From Symbiodinium natans (lineage: Eukaryota; Sar; Dinophyceae; Suessiales; Symbiodiniaceae): a DNA stretch of 64,000 bases. Position numbers and translations under genes: made by a program. Under the pieces are notes generated by a model, which had not been told where the DNA came from, ran no database searches, and saw nothing but the letters and a program-made list of their open reading frames with translations. The stretch lies in NCBI GenBank assembly GCA_905221605.1, contig CAJNDS010002068.1, positions 771,001 to 835,000 of the forward strand. Reading direction: 5' to 3'. Positions 53,118 through 63,051 of this stretch are shown piece by piece. Numbering within the stretch: the stretch's first letter is position 1; each line of letters starts with the position of its first letter.

Positions 53118-53400
53118 TTGTTGCCTGGCTCTACTGCCATCGGCTTCTGTCACTGCAAGTACTGCATACGGCCGCCATCGCAGAAACCTTGGCCACGACA
53201 AGCGTGGCTTAAACAAGTCTGGAGCATGTTCCATTCAACTCCTACTATACCCGGCCACAAGTGTCGTAGCATGCTCGCGAAGATGCCCAGCATGGTTGAG
53301 CTGAAGGTCACCTCGTCTTCACCGACGCCGAGTTTCCTCTGCAATGGGAACCTCATGACTTTTGGGAGAAGTACTACAGGCTCACGCCTACAAGCGGTTC
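53118..53400 (+). pseudogene. coding segment with apparent frameshift
   Basis: The first part (about 53118-53303) reads CHCKYCIRPP, QAWLKQVWSMFHSTPTIPG and CRSMLAKMPSMVELK. The second, from 53304, continues in the +1 frame as FTDAEFPLQWEPHDFWEKYY and RLTP. Both parts are strongly protein-like and abut without room for an intron. Either one base is missing, or an intronless junction was mis-assembled, or the copy is a pseudogene. No family is recognised; an aromatic-rich enzyme is possible. Confidence 0.5.
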
Positions 53401-53731
53401 CAAGCCTAAGCTAGGCCCCAGGCTTAAAGTCTGCTTCATGCGGCACTGGTCACCCTCAATTTCAGCTTGTTGCACATTTGTTTCCCGTTCTAGGGAACAG
53501 GCATGGACGATAGACCAAACCAGAATCACCCTAAACCCCTTTGTCGCCTACAGCTGGTTGGTTATGCCGTCCTTGTATAAGTTTAGAGTTTAGAGATAGA
53601 GCATTCAAGTTCAATGCGCCCACCTTCAGCTTGCATCCCAAAGCATCAGCATTGCTTAGTAGAGCTGCGATGGAAAGGGGAGCACTGAGGGCTTCATATG
53701 AAAGTGGCATCTTCGGGTCCCTCTCAGGACC

Positions 53732-53947
53732 ATGGCACAGAAAGATGTGTTCAGTTTTGGTGATAGCACACTCCCCTTTCTATTCCAGCACGCTTCAGCA
53801 CGTGACATGTTGCCATTCGAGTGCGCGTTGCTGTTGCTGCTGTTGTCCCAGTTAATTGATTATGCCAGTGGTCCTGTGGACGATAAATGCGAGAGGCACG
53901 CAAAGATCTCCAGCGGCGGCGGAGACTTAGGACGTATTGAATTATGA
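53732..53947 (+). CDS. ATG-initiated ORF of 71 codons
   Basis: Begins MAQKDVFSFGDSTLPFLFQH, has a Leu-rich stretch (CALLLLLLSQLIDYA) and a polar tail to TGA. It follows a CTCTCAG acceptor-like site. Could be a terminal exon. Confidence 0.4.
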   Translation: MAQKDVFSFGDSTLPFLFQHASARDMLPFECALLLLLLSQLIDYASGPVDDKCERHAKISSGGGDLGRIEL

Positions 53948-53997
53948 ATTCGCACGAGGTTTGGTGCGTTGGGATCGTATGTATCGGTTTCAGTTAA

Positions 53998-54388
53998 TTG
54001 ATTAGCTGGCGGTTCCCGAAGTACTTTCAGAACCCGGCAGGGCACAGAACAAGACGATCCCTCACTTCAATGGCTCGAACCCGACCTTGTTGCTGCAAAG
54101 CGCGCCGCGGCGGCATTGGGTTCCTTGAGGGCTAGAGTCCTGCCACAGGGTTCAAGGATCGATGGGGAGGCCACGAGTTCAGCCATGAGACCTCTTCTAA
54201 AGCATCCCTTCAAAGAAAAGCGACCTGAAAGAATTCTAAAAAGCCCCTGCCTTCGAACCCCAAAGGCACTCGCCTTGCATAAACCTCAAGGTCCTCTTAC
54301 ATCCCCCGAACCCTCCAAACCCTGTGAGAAGTGCCCTTCCAAGGCAGCAGTGACCTACTCAGTGCTCGACGACGAGGTGTTCGTTTGA
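53998..54388 (+). CDS. two exons with probable GC-AG intron, stop present
   Basis: A 130-codon frame is open without interruption. Bias and composition suggest exon 53998-54171 (LQWLEPDLVAAKRAAAALGS, ending GAG|GCCACG) and exon 54343-54388 (AAVTYSVLDDEVFV, stop TGA), the middle being C-rich with CCCGAACCCT-type words like an intron. Reading through would insert about 57 mostly basic, proline-rich residues. Function unknown. Confidence 0.5.
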
Positions 54389-54559
54389 TCAGCAAAAACG
54401 GGCAAAAAAGAATCGGCCGCGGCTTTCAGTTCGGCCTTAGGTTTTCGGCTTTGTCAGTGGCGTTGTGGGTTCGGGCTCGAGGGTGCCTCTAAAAAGCGAA
54501 ATGCCCTGACATACCCCGAGCCCGAGGACCTGAGGGTTTATTCAACACGCGCGATCTAG

Positions 54560-54760
54560 GATGGAAATCCGAGGTCGACTTGCTCTCCGCGCCCATGCCT
54601 CAATCCTTCCAGCACATGCCCTGGCATGAGCAGGCGGGGTTATGGGGTGGGGTTTAGGGTTTGGAGAAATGAGGGGTTTCCCAAATCAGGGGTACTTACC
54701 CCCTCTCCCCCCCCAAATTGTGCAGGCTTTTGGTTTGCAAGAAGCTGAGACCGAAAAACT
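54560..54760 (+). CDS. two exons joined by a 92-nt GC-AG intron
   Basis: Exon 54560-54633 (WKSEVDLLSAPMPQSFQHMP) ends CAG|GCGGGG. Exon from 54726 (AFGLQEAETEK) follows GTGCAG. Phase agrees. The intron between has G-rich TTTAGGG words in its first half and C-rich words in its second. Gene unidentified. Confidence 0.6.
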
Positions 54761-55231
54761 TTGGGGGTTGGGGGCAGGGTGGCCCGGGGTGACCAGGGCT
54801 CCTTCCAGAACCTTTCAATGTACTGAAGCTCCGCGGTATGTTCAGCCTCTGTTTTTTGGCTTGAGTTTAGACAAACTTTTGTCGCAGCCCCTGACTGATG
54901 GTGGCAAAAGCTAATTGCTTTGAGGTAAGTAAGACATTTCATCATATTGTTGAACGCCGTTTGCGAGGCCATCGACTCCTCAGGTTCTAGTTGAATTACA
55001 TACAAGGTCTATGTTCGTGTCTTGAGGGTTTAGGGCTGAGGGGTTAAGGTTGCACTCGCGGTTCGATATGGGGACTAATTTCTTACTTTTCCAACAGGCA
55101 AAAGCAAACTTAACCCGAGAGGCCCTGAAAAACCAATAAACGTTAAGTTAAGCCTTTAAGCCTCAGAAAGCCTTAAAACGCAAAATTTTGAAGCCCTGTT
55201 TTGGGGGGTTTAAGACCCTTTGGCCGAACAG

Positions 55232-55320
55232 GCGCCTCTGATGTACCTTGGCCTGGTGCCAGCCATTCTCACGGGCCTCTTGGAGCACGTGCCTCGAGAG
55301 GGGTACTGGGCGTGGCGAGT
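55232..55320 (+). CDS. exon with membrane segment
   Basis: After CGAACAG the frame reads APLMYLGLVPAILTGLLEHV and PREGYWAWR with high codon bias. The hydrophobic run is long enough for one transmembrane helix. TTTAGGG words follow. Confidence 0.6.
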
Positions 55321-55457
55321 TTTGGGCTAAGGGGCTTACGGTTAGGGTTTAGGGTTTGGAGGTGCGTTGCGAAAGGAGCGGACTGCTTGAGGGAGGGTTT
55401 CTGTCCATGTCCACATAGTTTTGGCGCCTCGGCAGTTCAACTCTCGTATGTCACTAG

Positions 55458-55589
55458 GTGCTAGTCCCCTTTGATTTGGAGGGTGTGCCTAATCTGAAGA
55501 TGGCTTTTGATGAATCTTACCAGAGAGTGTGTCTTCATTGCAACGACTCTGTGAACCACGCACACATATTTTTATCCAGCAGAGAATAA
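55458..55589 (+). CDS. terminal exon, 43 codons to TAA
   Basis: After TCACTAG the frame reads VLVPFDLEGVPNLKMAFDES and CLHCNDSVNHAHIFL to TAA. It is followed at once by a GA microsatellite, fitting a 3' untranslated region. Likely the end of the gene with exons at 54.56, 54.73 and 55.23 kb, though phase was not traced. The CLHCNDS pair may bind zinc. Confidence 0.55.
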   Translation: MLVPFDLEGVPNLKMAFDESYQRVCLHCNDSVNHAHIFLSSRE

Positions 55590-55590
55590 G

Positions 55591-55621
55591 AGAGGGAGAG
55601 AGCGAGAGAGAGAGGGAGAGT
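55591..55621. repeat. (GA)n microsatellite
   Basis: GAGAGGGAGAGAGCGAGAGA-type run directly after a stop codon. Confidence 0.93.
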
Positions 55622-56009
55622 CTAGCTATGCCTGGCCAGAAGACAATTTTCAGTTGGACCTTTCAACAGGTTGATCATCCGTCGCTTCTTAGTCCGAAGC
55701 CAAGGCTAGGAAATCTTTCCCCACACAGCTGAACAGCCAAAGAGAGACATGTAGAGGATGAGCCGGCGGAGAGCATCATCTGGTAGAACTCCACATGTGG
55801 GCCCGTTTGCAAGGACAGAAATAGGATGATGCTTGTGCCGACATGTCGGAAGTGAACGCCTAAAGGGGCCCAAGAGGCGCAAGGAACACCAAGCAAGACT
55901 CCTCCATCCTTGACATAAGACATCGGGGAGGGTTGATTTCCAAGTTTTGATTCCTGGCCAAGGCCTGAGCTTCAGGAGACACTCTCGGCAACATCCCCGC
56001 TTTCCGCAG

Positions 56010-56126
56010 GCCTTGCTGGGGGTAGATACATGCTCTGTTTGTCCACGGTGCACGGACTCTCAAGAGCAAGATTTGGCGGGCCAATCCAAGCAATGCCCTT
56101 GCCGGCGGCAAACGATTTTGAGTCAG
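56010..56126 (+). CDS. exon of unidentified gene, GC donor
   Basis: After TTCCGCAG the frame reads LAGGRYMLCLSTVHGLSRAR and FGGPIQAMPLPAANDFES, ending TCAG|GCC. An alternative frame with four Cys (GVDTCSVCPRCTDSQEQD) is open across the same block. Codon bias does not clearly separate them. Confidence 0.4.
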
Positions 56127-56194
56127 GCCTTTGAGGGTTGGGAGTTCGCAGGGGTCGCGGGCGGGCTGCAGGGGAGCGGAGGAGAAGCACTCAG

Positions 56195-56330
56195 GCCTTT
56201 GACATCGCAATTCAAGAGAGTTCCGGGGCTAATTTTCTCTGCCTTTCGGAGAGAAGCAACTGTGGCTTCCTCGATTTTTACGGCGTTATGGTCCGCGACC
56301 ATGATCGACCTTCTGCCCTAAAGTCCCAAG
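56195..56330 (+). CDS. exon of unidentified gene
   Basis: After GCACTCAG the frame reads AFDIAIQESSGANFLCLSER and SNCGFLDFYGVMVRDHDR. Good composition. Phase with 56126 is not consistent, so an exon may be missing between them. Confidence 0.5.
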
Positions 56331-56432
56331 GAGCCTGACCCGAGGGCTTGCTCATGAGTCGTGCTCGTTCTGCAGGTTGCTCTGTGTTTTGGCATTTCTG
56401 TGTTCGCCCCCCGTTAAAGCGTATCCGGCGTA

Positions 56433-56624
56433 ATGGGGGTCAACTCGCCAGGCTATGATGAGCACGTTGTACTCCTGCGGCGGTGGACTTACAAGCGCAG
56501 CCTTGTCTTGGCAGAGTTTCGCATCATCCATGCCGGACACAGGCAGCGCTCCCTCAACTCCTACCCGCAAGAGCCCCTCGGCAAGGACAAGAGGAGGCTG
56601 AATTCCAGATGCAGCGGATGTTGA
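56433..56624 (+). CDS. ATG-initiated ORF of 63 codons
   Basis: Begins MGVNSPGYDEHVVLLRRWTY and continues through KRSLVLAEFRIIHAGHRQR to TGA. Composition is clearly protein-like. It might be a terminal exon of the 56 kb gene. The complement frame of 133 codons is a shadow. Confidence 0.45.
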   Translation: MGVNSPGYDEHVVLLRRWTYKRSLVLAEFRIIHAGHRQRSLNSYPQEPLGKDKRRLNSRCSGC

Positions 56625-56759
56625 CGCTTTGGAGCAGAGCATGATATACTGAAAATGGCCCAAAGCATACAGAAGGCAGTGAGAGACCATGAGGCAGCAT
56701 CCGTTTTGAGCCCTGTAAACCTGTTTTCCAAGCTGTAAGGTTTGGTTGAGCATGCAAGA

Positions 56760-57276
56760 GCCTGGATTTTAACGACTCCTTGGAGAGTGCTGCGTCCCTG
56801 TGTTGCTTGCTAAGGCTTGTGCAGAAGACGCTGCACGCACTGGTGCCCCTCCTCCACAAGCAACAGTGTGTCGCTGCATAGCTTTGTGAGCGTGTCGTCT
56901 GCCAAGTCCTGGGCTTCCCTGACCTCTATGGCCCCTTTGCTTCAAAGCTCCTGAACAGATTCTCCCAAAGTTGAAATAGTCCTGTGCAGGGCTGAGAGTT
57001 CTGAATGAAAGTCTTGGCTCGGTGCTTGGGGGTTGCGGTGCTGGTCTGTTGCAGCTGTCTGTGTGCCACAGTTTGTCGCCCCCCGCGCAGCCTCACGAGG
57101 GGTACGAGGAAGGAGCACGTGCCTCAGTGTGCCCAGAGGGACCTGGGTTTACGTCTCATTGTTTAGGCTTTCGAGTTTTTTGTAAGGGTTTCCCTCGGTA
57201 GCGCTTTAAGAACTTGCCAGTGATTCTTCCTCAGGGAAGTTAAGGTGCGAAGTCAGTAAGTTCAGATTCTGCACGG
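56760..57276. other. no exon recognised
   Basis: Unremarkable sequence with a few TTTAGGC-type words; nothing supportable. Confidence 0.4.
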
Positions 57277-57463
57277 GATGCGATGCTGTACTCCTTCACC
57301 ATGAGCTTCATAAACCTTCTGGGTTCCCCATACACCCTAATTTGTAAACCCGGCTACCCTAAACCCCAGACTCTGGAGCTTGGTTTCTTTCAGAAATCAA
57401 CTCAAAGAGTCATAGAGCCCAAGAAGCACCTTAGAGGCTGTAGCCTGGATTCAGATTTAGCCC

Positions 57464-57658
57464 TTGGGGATTCTGCTTGTTGAGGTCGCAGCATGTGAGG
57501 GCCTCAATCCCATACCCCTGGAGTGGCCTAAAGCCCTTGTGAGTGAAGAAGCCGCAAGCCCTTCTGCAAGTCCCGAACCTCTATATGGAAAGATGCCTCC
57601 AGGATCTGGTAGTTTCTTTCAATGGCTGCTCTTCGGTCCTGGGCCGGGACTTCTGTGA
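57464..57658 (+). CDS. protein-like frame to TGA
   Basis: After a TTTAG site the frame reads LGILLVEVAACEGLNPIPLE and SEEAASPSASPEPLYGKMPP, ending in a hydrophobic tail. A preceding exon candidate is 57277-57340 (MLYSFTMSFINLLG). Family unknown. Confidence 0.4.
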   Translation: MGILLVEVAACEGLNPIPLEWPKALVSEEAASPSASPEPLYGKMPPGSGSFFQWLLFGPGPGLL

Positions 57659-57851
57659 GGAGCGCTCTAGGAAGTGAAATGTTGGTACGGGTTTTTAGGC
57701 AGCTTAGGCGGTTTACAAGTGAGCCTCCTTCCTATCGAGCAGCTTCGGGCATATGGAGATCTTTAAGCTTCTTAGCCCTCAACCCGTGCTTTAAACCCTA
57801 AACCCGATTTTCTAAATCCTCGTTACCAAACCCAGGCTTGCTCCTTTCAGG

Positions 57852-58138
57852 ATGTTGTGGACATACGCTTGGATGGGGGCTGGGGGGAGGGGGGGGTCAG
57901 GAGGCTTGAGGGCCGAAAATAATGAAGAGACTAAGAGTGAGGCTTCCACGTGCGAAGAGACGTGCGAGGTAGAAGCCGGGCAGGATGGGACAATGCAAAT
58001 TGCGCTCTTCTCTCGGCGATCGTGATCTTCAACTGCCGCGTAGTCTATCCTTTCCAACCTTATCAACAGTTGTCAATATCCAAGACCGAGACCAAAACCC
58101 TTACATTCCTTGCCAGCAGCGTGCTTGAAGAAGCCTAG
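57852..58138 (+). CDS. short exon and terminal exon of unidentified gene
   Basis: 57852-about 57881 (DVVDIRLDGG) follows TTTCAG. Terminal exon 57984-58138 follows CGGGCAG and reads WDNANCALLSAIVIFNCRVV and SISKTETKTLTFLASSVLEE to TAG. The intron between is only about 100 nt and its donor is not certain. No family recognised. Confidence 0.5.
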
Positions 58139-58260
58139 GTCGATTTCCTTCCTGTGTCGCAAGATTGTGTGATAGGTTGCAGGTACGCACTTGGGCAGTG
58201 ATCGAAAACTGTCACAGTATGTTTCCTTGCTGCTGACTGGCCAATCTGCGCCACCGTCAG

Positions 58261-58395
58261 GACATGTACCAGCGCTACCATGACGAGCACGGCCGCCTGT
58301 TTGGGCCTGGTCGAATGCAATGGAGTAGCGAGTGCTCCGTTGATGTCAGTTCCAGCCGTCATTTCTCATGCTGTTATGCTACAGCAGCACTATAG
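58261..58395 (+). CDS. strong exon of unidentified gene
   Basis: After CACCGTCAG the frame reads DMYQRYHDEHGRLFGPGRMQ and WSSECSVDVSSS to TAG at 58393. The first 35 codons have very high third-position GC. It probably splices before the stop. It may start the next gene downstream. Confidence 0.55.
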   Translation, partial: DMYQRYHDEHGRLFGPGRMQWSSECSVDVSSSRHFSCCYATAAL

Positions 58396-58399
58396 AGTC

Positions 58400-59032
58400 T
58401 GTCGGTCTGAGAGCACATCGAAATTTAGAAGGTGTGCAGCAGGCGTACCTAACTGCGTTGACGCCGGTTTGTTTACCCTAGACCTGGCTAGCTTAAACAA
58501 AAAGCATCAATGTTCGTTGCTCCTGCGTCCGGTAGCAAAACGATAAGGAGTAGGACCACAACGACAGCGACGGCAATACAGATCACGACCGCGATCGCAC
58601 TATCATTTCTAGTGCTATTTAGTGGAGCAATACGAAGAAGAATCTTCACGTCGAAGCCTAACGTCTAACGGTCTAACGTTTGCCCCAGCGATGCCCAAGT
58701 GCCCAACAGCAAAAGATAGAGCGGAAGGGATGCGGATAGTCCGGACGGTTTCCAGGGATGGAAGCAACGGTAGGACTTATCAAGAATAAATCGAGAATAG
58801 AACGGCAGCTGCCAGTCAGCTGCCACTGAGCCCTGACCCTCGAAGACCTAAACCATCCGACTCTGTGGCCAGGTCTTTGCGACGGTTCTGAAAGCTCATG
58901 CAAGGAGACATGTGCAGTATTTTCGAAAAGGAACTTTAGGTGCGATGAGGCGGCGACATGAGCCTTGAAGTGTAGCGAAGGGTAGACATCGACCGTGGGA
59001 CATGTTCACCCAATAGCAAACATTCTTGAGTC
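58400..59032. other. no exon recognised
   Basis: Unbiased open frames occur on both strands (for example 58280-58546 + and 58673-58903 -). The usual intron words are almost absent, suggesting an intergenic spacer. Confidence 0.35.
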
Positions 59033-59275
59033 ATGGAAGAATGTCTCTCGGAAAGCGCTTGGACTCATATGTTGAAGAGTTTGAAGGCTCAATGGGCGAT
59101 AATGCAAAGCGTGATGGAGGTGATGGAAAATAGCTCTTTAAGCATTCCGGATTCATATAAGGGACGGCCACTACCTCGACGACGGATACGCTTTGGGGTT
59201 ACAATCTGCCTGACATTGTACAATTGTTCGTATAAGCTATATTTAGGGACCGCATGGCGTTGGAACTTTCCTTGA
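59033..59275 (+). CDS. ATG-initiated ORF of 80 codons in an AT-richer stretch
   Basis: Begins MEECLSESAWTHMLKSLKAQ and contains PRRRIRFGVTICLTLYNCSY. Codon use is AT-leaning, unlike host exons. The segment 59000-59560 lacks intron words. It could be chance or DNA of different origin. Confidence 0.25.
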   Translation: MEECLSESAWTHMLKSLKAQWAIMQSVMEVMENSSLSIPDSYKGRPLPRRRIRFGVTICLTLYNCSYKLYLGTAWRWNFP

Positions 59276-59888
59276 TCTTTTATTGGCTGATCTTTTGCCT
59301 TGCGTACGATGCTTGAGACTTGAGAAATTTGGATGAGCCCCAGCGCAGGATTTGATGTTTTCTACGAATGGTCATTAAAGGTTTGATTACGATCCTCGTT
59401 GGATAGGAGGTAATGCATATAAAGATGAGTTTCTATTTTCTGTCGAACTATTCGGTATTTCGATTCCACATTGTTTAGTCTCGTCTCGAAGTTGAAGTCA
59501 ATCTCAAGTTAAAGGCGAAATATTTTGTTAATGAATGCCACCGGCGAATTACGGCGAATTGGACTCATTTTCTTGAAGGCGGAGCTGCAAGAGCCACTGC
59601 CTCGCTGACACGTGGGACTACGGCCCTTGATCCTGGCACCCTTACCTGCCACTCGGGACTCCGCCATGCGTTCAAGGTTGCACCACGGATGACGGATGAC
59701 CGAGGGATATGTCCACAGTAAGCAGTATCCCATGCAAGGAGGCCCTAGTCTCTGGATGGTCCCAACTGGGAATACGAACCCTGCAATACGCTGCCACAGG
59801 GAGAAAGCTCTAGCACACACCCCTGCGCACAAAGTGGGAATCAACCCACTTCACACACAGCCTTTCCAGGAGACACTATGCCGATTCC

Positions 59889-61740
59889 TTGATAACGCCA
59901 GTTGGCAAAACATGCCACCACGTGACCTCCTGCAGGAATTGGCAAACTCAACTCCTGCTTCTCCCAGCTGACTTTCACACGGTATATCTCCTCTTAGAAT
60001 CACCGCCTCCAATCGTCGCCTTCAGAATGGGTCGTGGACTACGATGTCTTGTCGAAGCATGTCCCAGGGCAGAGGGTTGTATGGAAGATGGGTTTCCCTT
60101 TGCGAATCCCATCGACTGGGAAACTGAGCTGATAATCACCATACTCACCGGGCAAGCCTGCCAACAGGGAGTCGAACGGCTCCCCTTCGTGGAGAACGGG
60201 CAATTTCCGGCAGTCAGGGTCATGCCTGATCCAGACTATTGTTTGGGTGCCATGTTGGATGGCTTTGCTCTGCATGCGGCGTGGGGAAGTGTTGCAAATG
60301 CGGAACACCAAGGCCGGTCATCACCATGAAGGGTGGCTTGTGGTGCAGGTATACAAGCAGCAGAAGCTCCATGCAATGCGGGTAAGGACAATGTCAGCCC
60401 TGCCGCTGCCATCATAGCCATGCAGCGCATGAGGGACAATGGCAGTGGCGAGGACGCGCGGTTCACACTGTCGGAGGCGGTCAAAGCAGGGCAGTGAGAA
60501 ATGGCGGTATCAGGTTCGGGATCCCAATGCCAAGCGAGTGACGACAGCCGGGTTGTGGTTTTAAGCAACCAGTCCCCAGTATTCTGGGACCCCTGTCGGA
60601 AAAGAGGCGACGGAGTATGCCCAATTCCGCACGGAGGCCACAAACAGCCACACTGTACGAGATGATGACCAAGCCCCTGGGCTGGGTGTCCTCAACCTCA
60701 TCGCCAAGATTATGTGCCACATGATCTTTCGTGGCTGCTAAGCCATCTCTGGAAGGATTGAGGCAATCTACTTGGACATGGTCAGCAGAATACGTGCACT
60801 GCAGTAGAGTTCTTGAGCTCTTAGCTAACATGTCTACATATTATGCCCTGGCCCCCAACACGATTTCCACAATGCTGTTGCTCGCACATTCCAAGATCTA
60901 CTCGTCCTACTCGTCATATGTAACCGGCCGCTTATCGCTTTGCAAAGGCTTTTATTGTTTCAGCTTTGGCAGTTGCCTTCGCTCCGATTGTTTGAGCACA
61001 TTGGTGATCGTTTTTGGCACAAGCAAGTTATGTTTCACATGCTTCGGCAGTCCAACACACGGATGCATGTGAATCATGTCATCGCCTGTGTTGGATAGCA
61101 TAGCAGTGCTACTGTCACATGCATTGAAAACGATGGCAATTGTCCACCTAGCCAACCACAATACATTCAACCAACCGCATGTTGTAGTGTAGGTGATGTG
61201 TTTTTTCACGGCCCTTGTTCCTGCGATGTTTGTCCATGCGATGCGTGGTTGAAGTCAGGCTGCGTGGTACCATGGATCATGAGTCATTTGCATTGTGCCT
61301 TCTGTTTGTTTTCGTGATGCCTATCGACAAGCATCATTTTAAATGCATCTATCTGTTGCGTGTGGGGAATGTCAAAACTGTCGCTGGCAGCACTGACGAA
61401 GGCATCATGAACACGGCGCTCGATCGAGGACTTCCACGGGCAAAGGTGCGGGCGAACTTTCCAAAGCGCATACATTGCATGCATGACAGGTATTCATAAG
61501 CTGGCAAAACACAGCCATATGTGTGTCGTAGATGCATCTGACATCAAAGTGCACATTGTCGCATGGAGTTTTTAAGGAGCTTGGAGACTCACAAACATCG
61601 TTTCGCGCAAACGGTTAACTTGGCTGCATAGGACCTACTCTGGATCAACATATCGCAACCGTTGCTCGTACATTGGGACAGACTGCCAGGCCTCCCATGT
61701 TTATGTGCCAGGGTCTTCCTTTGAAGCCTGAAGCTCAGTT
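59889..61740 (+). pseudogene. decayed protein-coding element, frames broken by stops and shifts
   Basis: Protein-like blocks lie in changing + frames: about 60020-60110 (WVVDYDVLSKHVPGQRVVWK), 60110-60329 (IDWETELIITILTGQACQQG, PDPDYCLGAMLDGFALHAAW), 60340-60497 (NVSPAAAIIAMQRMRDNGSG), 60490-60570 (EKWRYQVRDPNAKRVTTAGL), 60571-60741 (GVLNLIAKIMCHMIFRGC), 61487-61576 (HKLAKHSHMCVVDASDIKVH), 61585-61730 (RLTWLHRTYSGSTYRNRC). Intron words are absent. Adjacent blocks overlap within a few bases, so introns cannot explain the shifts. A dead gene, retroelement or integrated virus-like sequence are all possible; no family is recognised. Confidence 0.45.
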
Positions 61741-61918
61741 TTTGGAGCATGTGCAACACATCCGAAGCCACTCGACTCACTCGACCCTTCTGCCTTATTC
61801 TGCCTTTCATCCGAACTTCAATGAAGATTTTTGTCGCCCCGACACGGCCCGAGAGTCAGGTTCAGGGAGCCGGTGAATGGTACGTGAATGGCCTGTACAC
61901 GCGGAGCACGCAGCAGGC

Positions 61919-61960
61919 GGAGGGAACATGAGGGAACGCGAGGGAAGGTGAGGGAACGGC
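61919..61960. repeat. 10-nt tandem repeat (AGGGAACNNG)n
   Basis: Four imperfect decamer copies just after the broken region. Confidence 0.85.
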
Positions 61961-62012
61961 TAAGCGCCCTTAGCATGTTAGGTCCAGCACCGTTCCCTTT
62001 GTTGGCTGTCAG

Positions 62013-62093
62013 GTGAACCACGCCGATGCTTTTCAGAAGCCTGGCACGTTGCAACCCAAGATTCGAGCAGAAAGTTTGGGAGCGGCACTCTGA
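62013..62093 (+). CDS. exon, 26 codons to TGA
   Basis: After GCTGTCAG the frame reads VNHADAFQKPGTLQPKIRAE and SLGAAL to TGA. Codon bias is high. The next candidate exon is only 17 nt further, so one of the two boundaries is probably different. Confidence 0.5.
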   Translation: MNHADAFQKPGTLQPKIRAESLGAAL

Positions 62094-62110
62094 GCCACAG
62101 ACCATCGGAG

Positions 62111-62170
62111 GTCCTTGGTGCTCATGCGCAAGGGCGACGAGGGTTGGTCGTTGGTCGACTTGCGGGGGAG
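62111..62170 (+). CDS. exon of unidentified gene
   Basis: After ATCGGAG the frame reads SLVLMRKGDEGWSLVDLRG. The sequence beyond changes to GGGTTTGGGG intron style. Good codon bias. Confidence 0.5.
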
Positions 62171-62635
62171 TGACCTGTGGGGTTTGGGGTTTTTGTGTTT
62201 GGCTGAGGGTTTTAAGATGTGTTAAGTGTAGAGTGTCGTGTTGGGGTTGGGGTTGGGGGTAGACACGGTTTGAACTGAGGGGTCGTGGATGCAGGTACCA
62301 CCTTCAAGTGGTCCTTGCGAGCAGTGGAGCTCTACCACTGCATGCGCATTCCTGCAGGCTGACGGTAGCTCTGTTGTAGCAGTTCAGTGTTTGCACTTGC
62401 GGCCTAAACGCCCGAAAGCCTGAGATCCCAAAGCCTACTGGCCTACTGTTCCTCGGGTTATTGTTGTGTGAAATGTTCGGGTTTTCGGCCCCAGAAACCC
62501 CGGGATTGCGAGGTCTTCCGCCCAGTTCAAGAAAAATGGGCTGAGGTTTGCTGGCATATGACCGTAAGTTACTCGAAGCTCGGGTTCGGGACTTAAGGTG
62601 GAGGGTTGGCTTGTGGGTAAGACGGGGCTTGCAAG

Positions 62636-62754
62636 ACATGATGCTAATTTTCAAGTATGCTGGCCCTACACCCGCAGCCGAGGGTAGTCTTATGTCGTCG
62701 CATTTTGATCAAGTTTCGACTCAAGTGGTTGGCCCACGAACCATCCAACGCAAG
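62636..62754 (+). CDS. exon of unidentified gene
   Basis: The frame DMMLIFKYAGPTPAAEGSLM and SSHFDQVSTQVVGPRT follows TGCAAG. The open frame is longer (62548-62931), but its ends are basic and intron-like. Family unknown. Confidence 0.45.
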
Positions 62755-63051
62755 CATCCCCCAAGCCCTCAGATCTTCAAAACCTCAGCCCGAACTCCCG
62801 AACGCACAGTCGATGGCAAGGTTCAACTCCTCCCGTGGTGGGATGGGTCTGTGCCGAGGGTGAGGCAGCACAGCACGCAGGGAGGAGTTAGGGTGTGGAA
62901 AACAGGTAGGATATCTAAGGCTTTGAAGTGATATTTCCGGGTTCGGATGCTGAACCTGGAGTCAAGTTAAGAATAGGTTTGTCGGTTTAAGGGGATTCAA
63001 GGTGTAGGGTTAGCAGAAAAACTAAAAGGCCCCAATCGCTGAAATTTGCAG

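Noticed and set aside
59509-59844. Minus-strand frame of 111 codons
   Set aside because: No codon bias or recognisable motif; composition resembles the complement of non-coding sequence.
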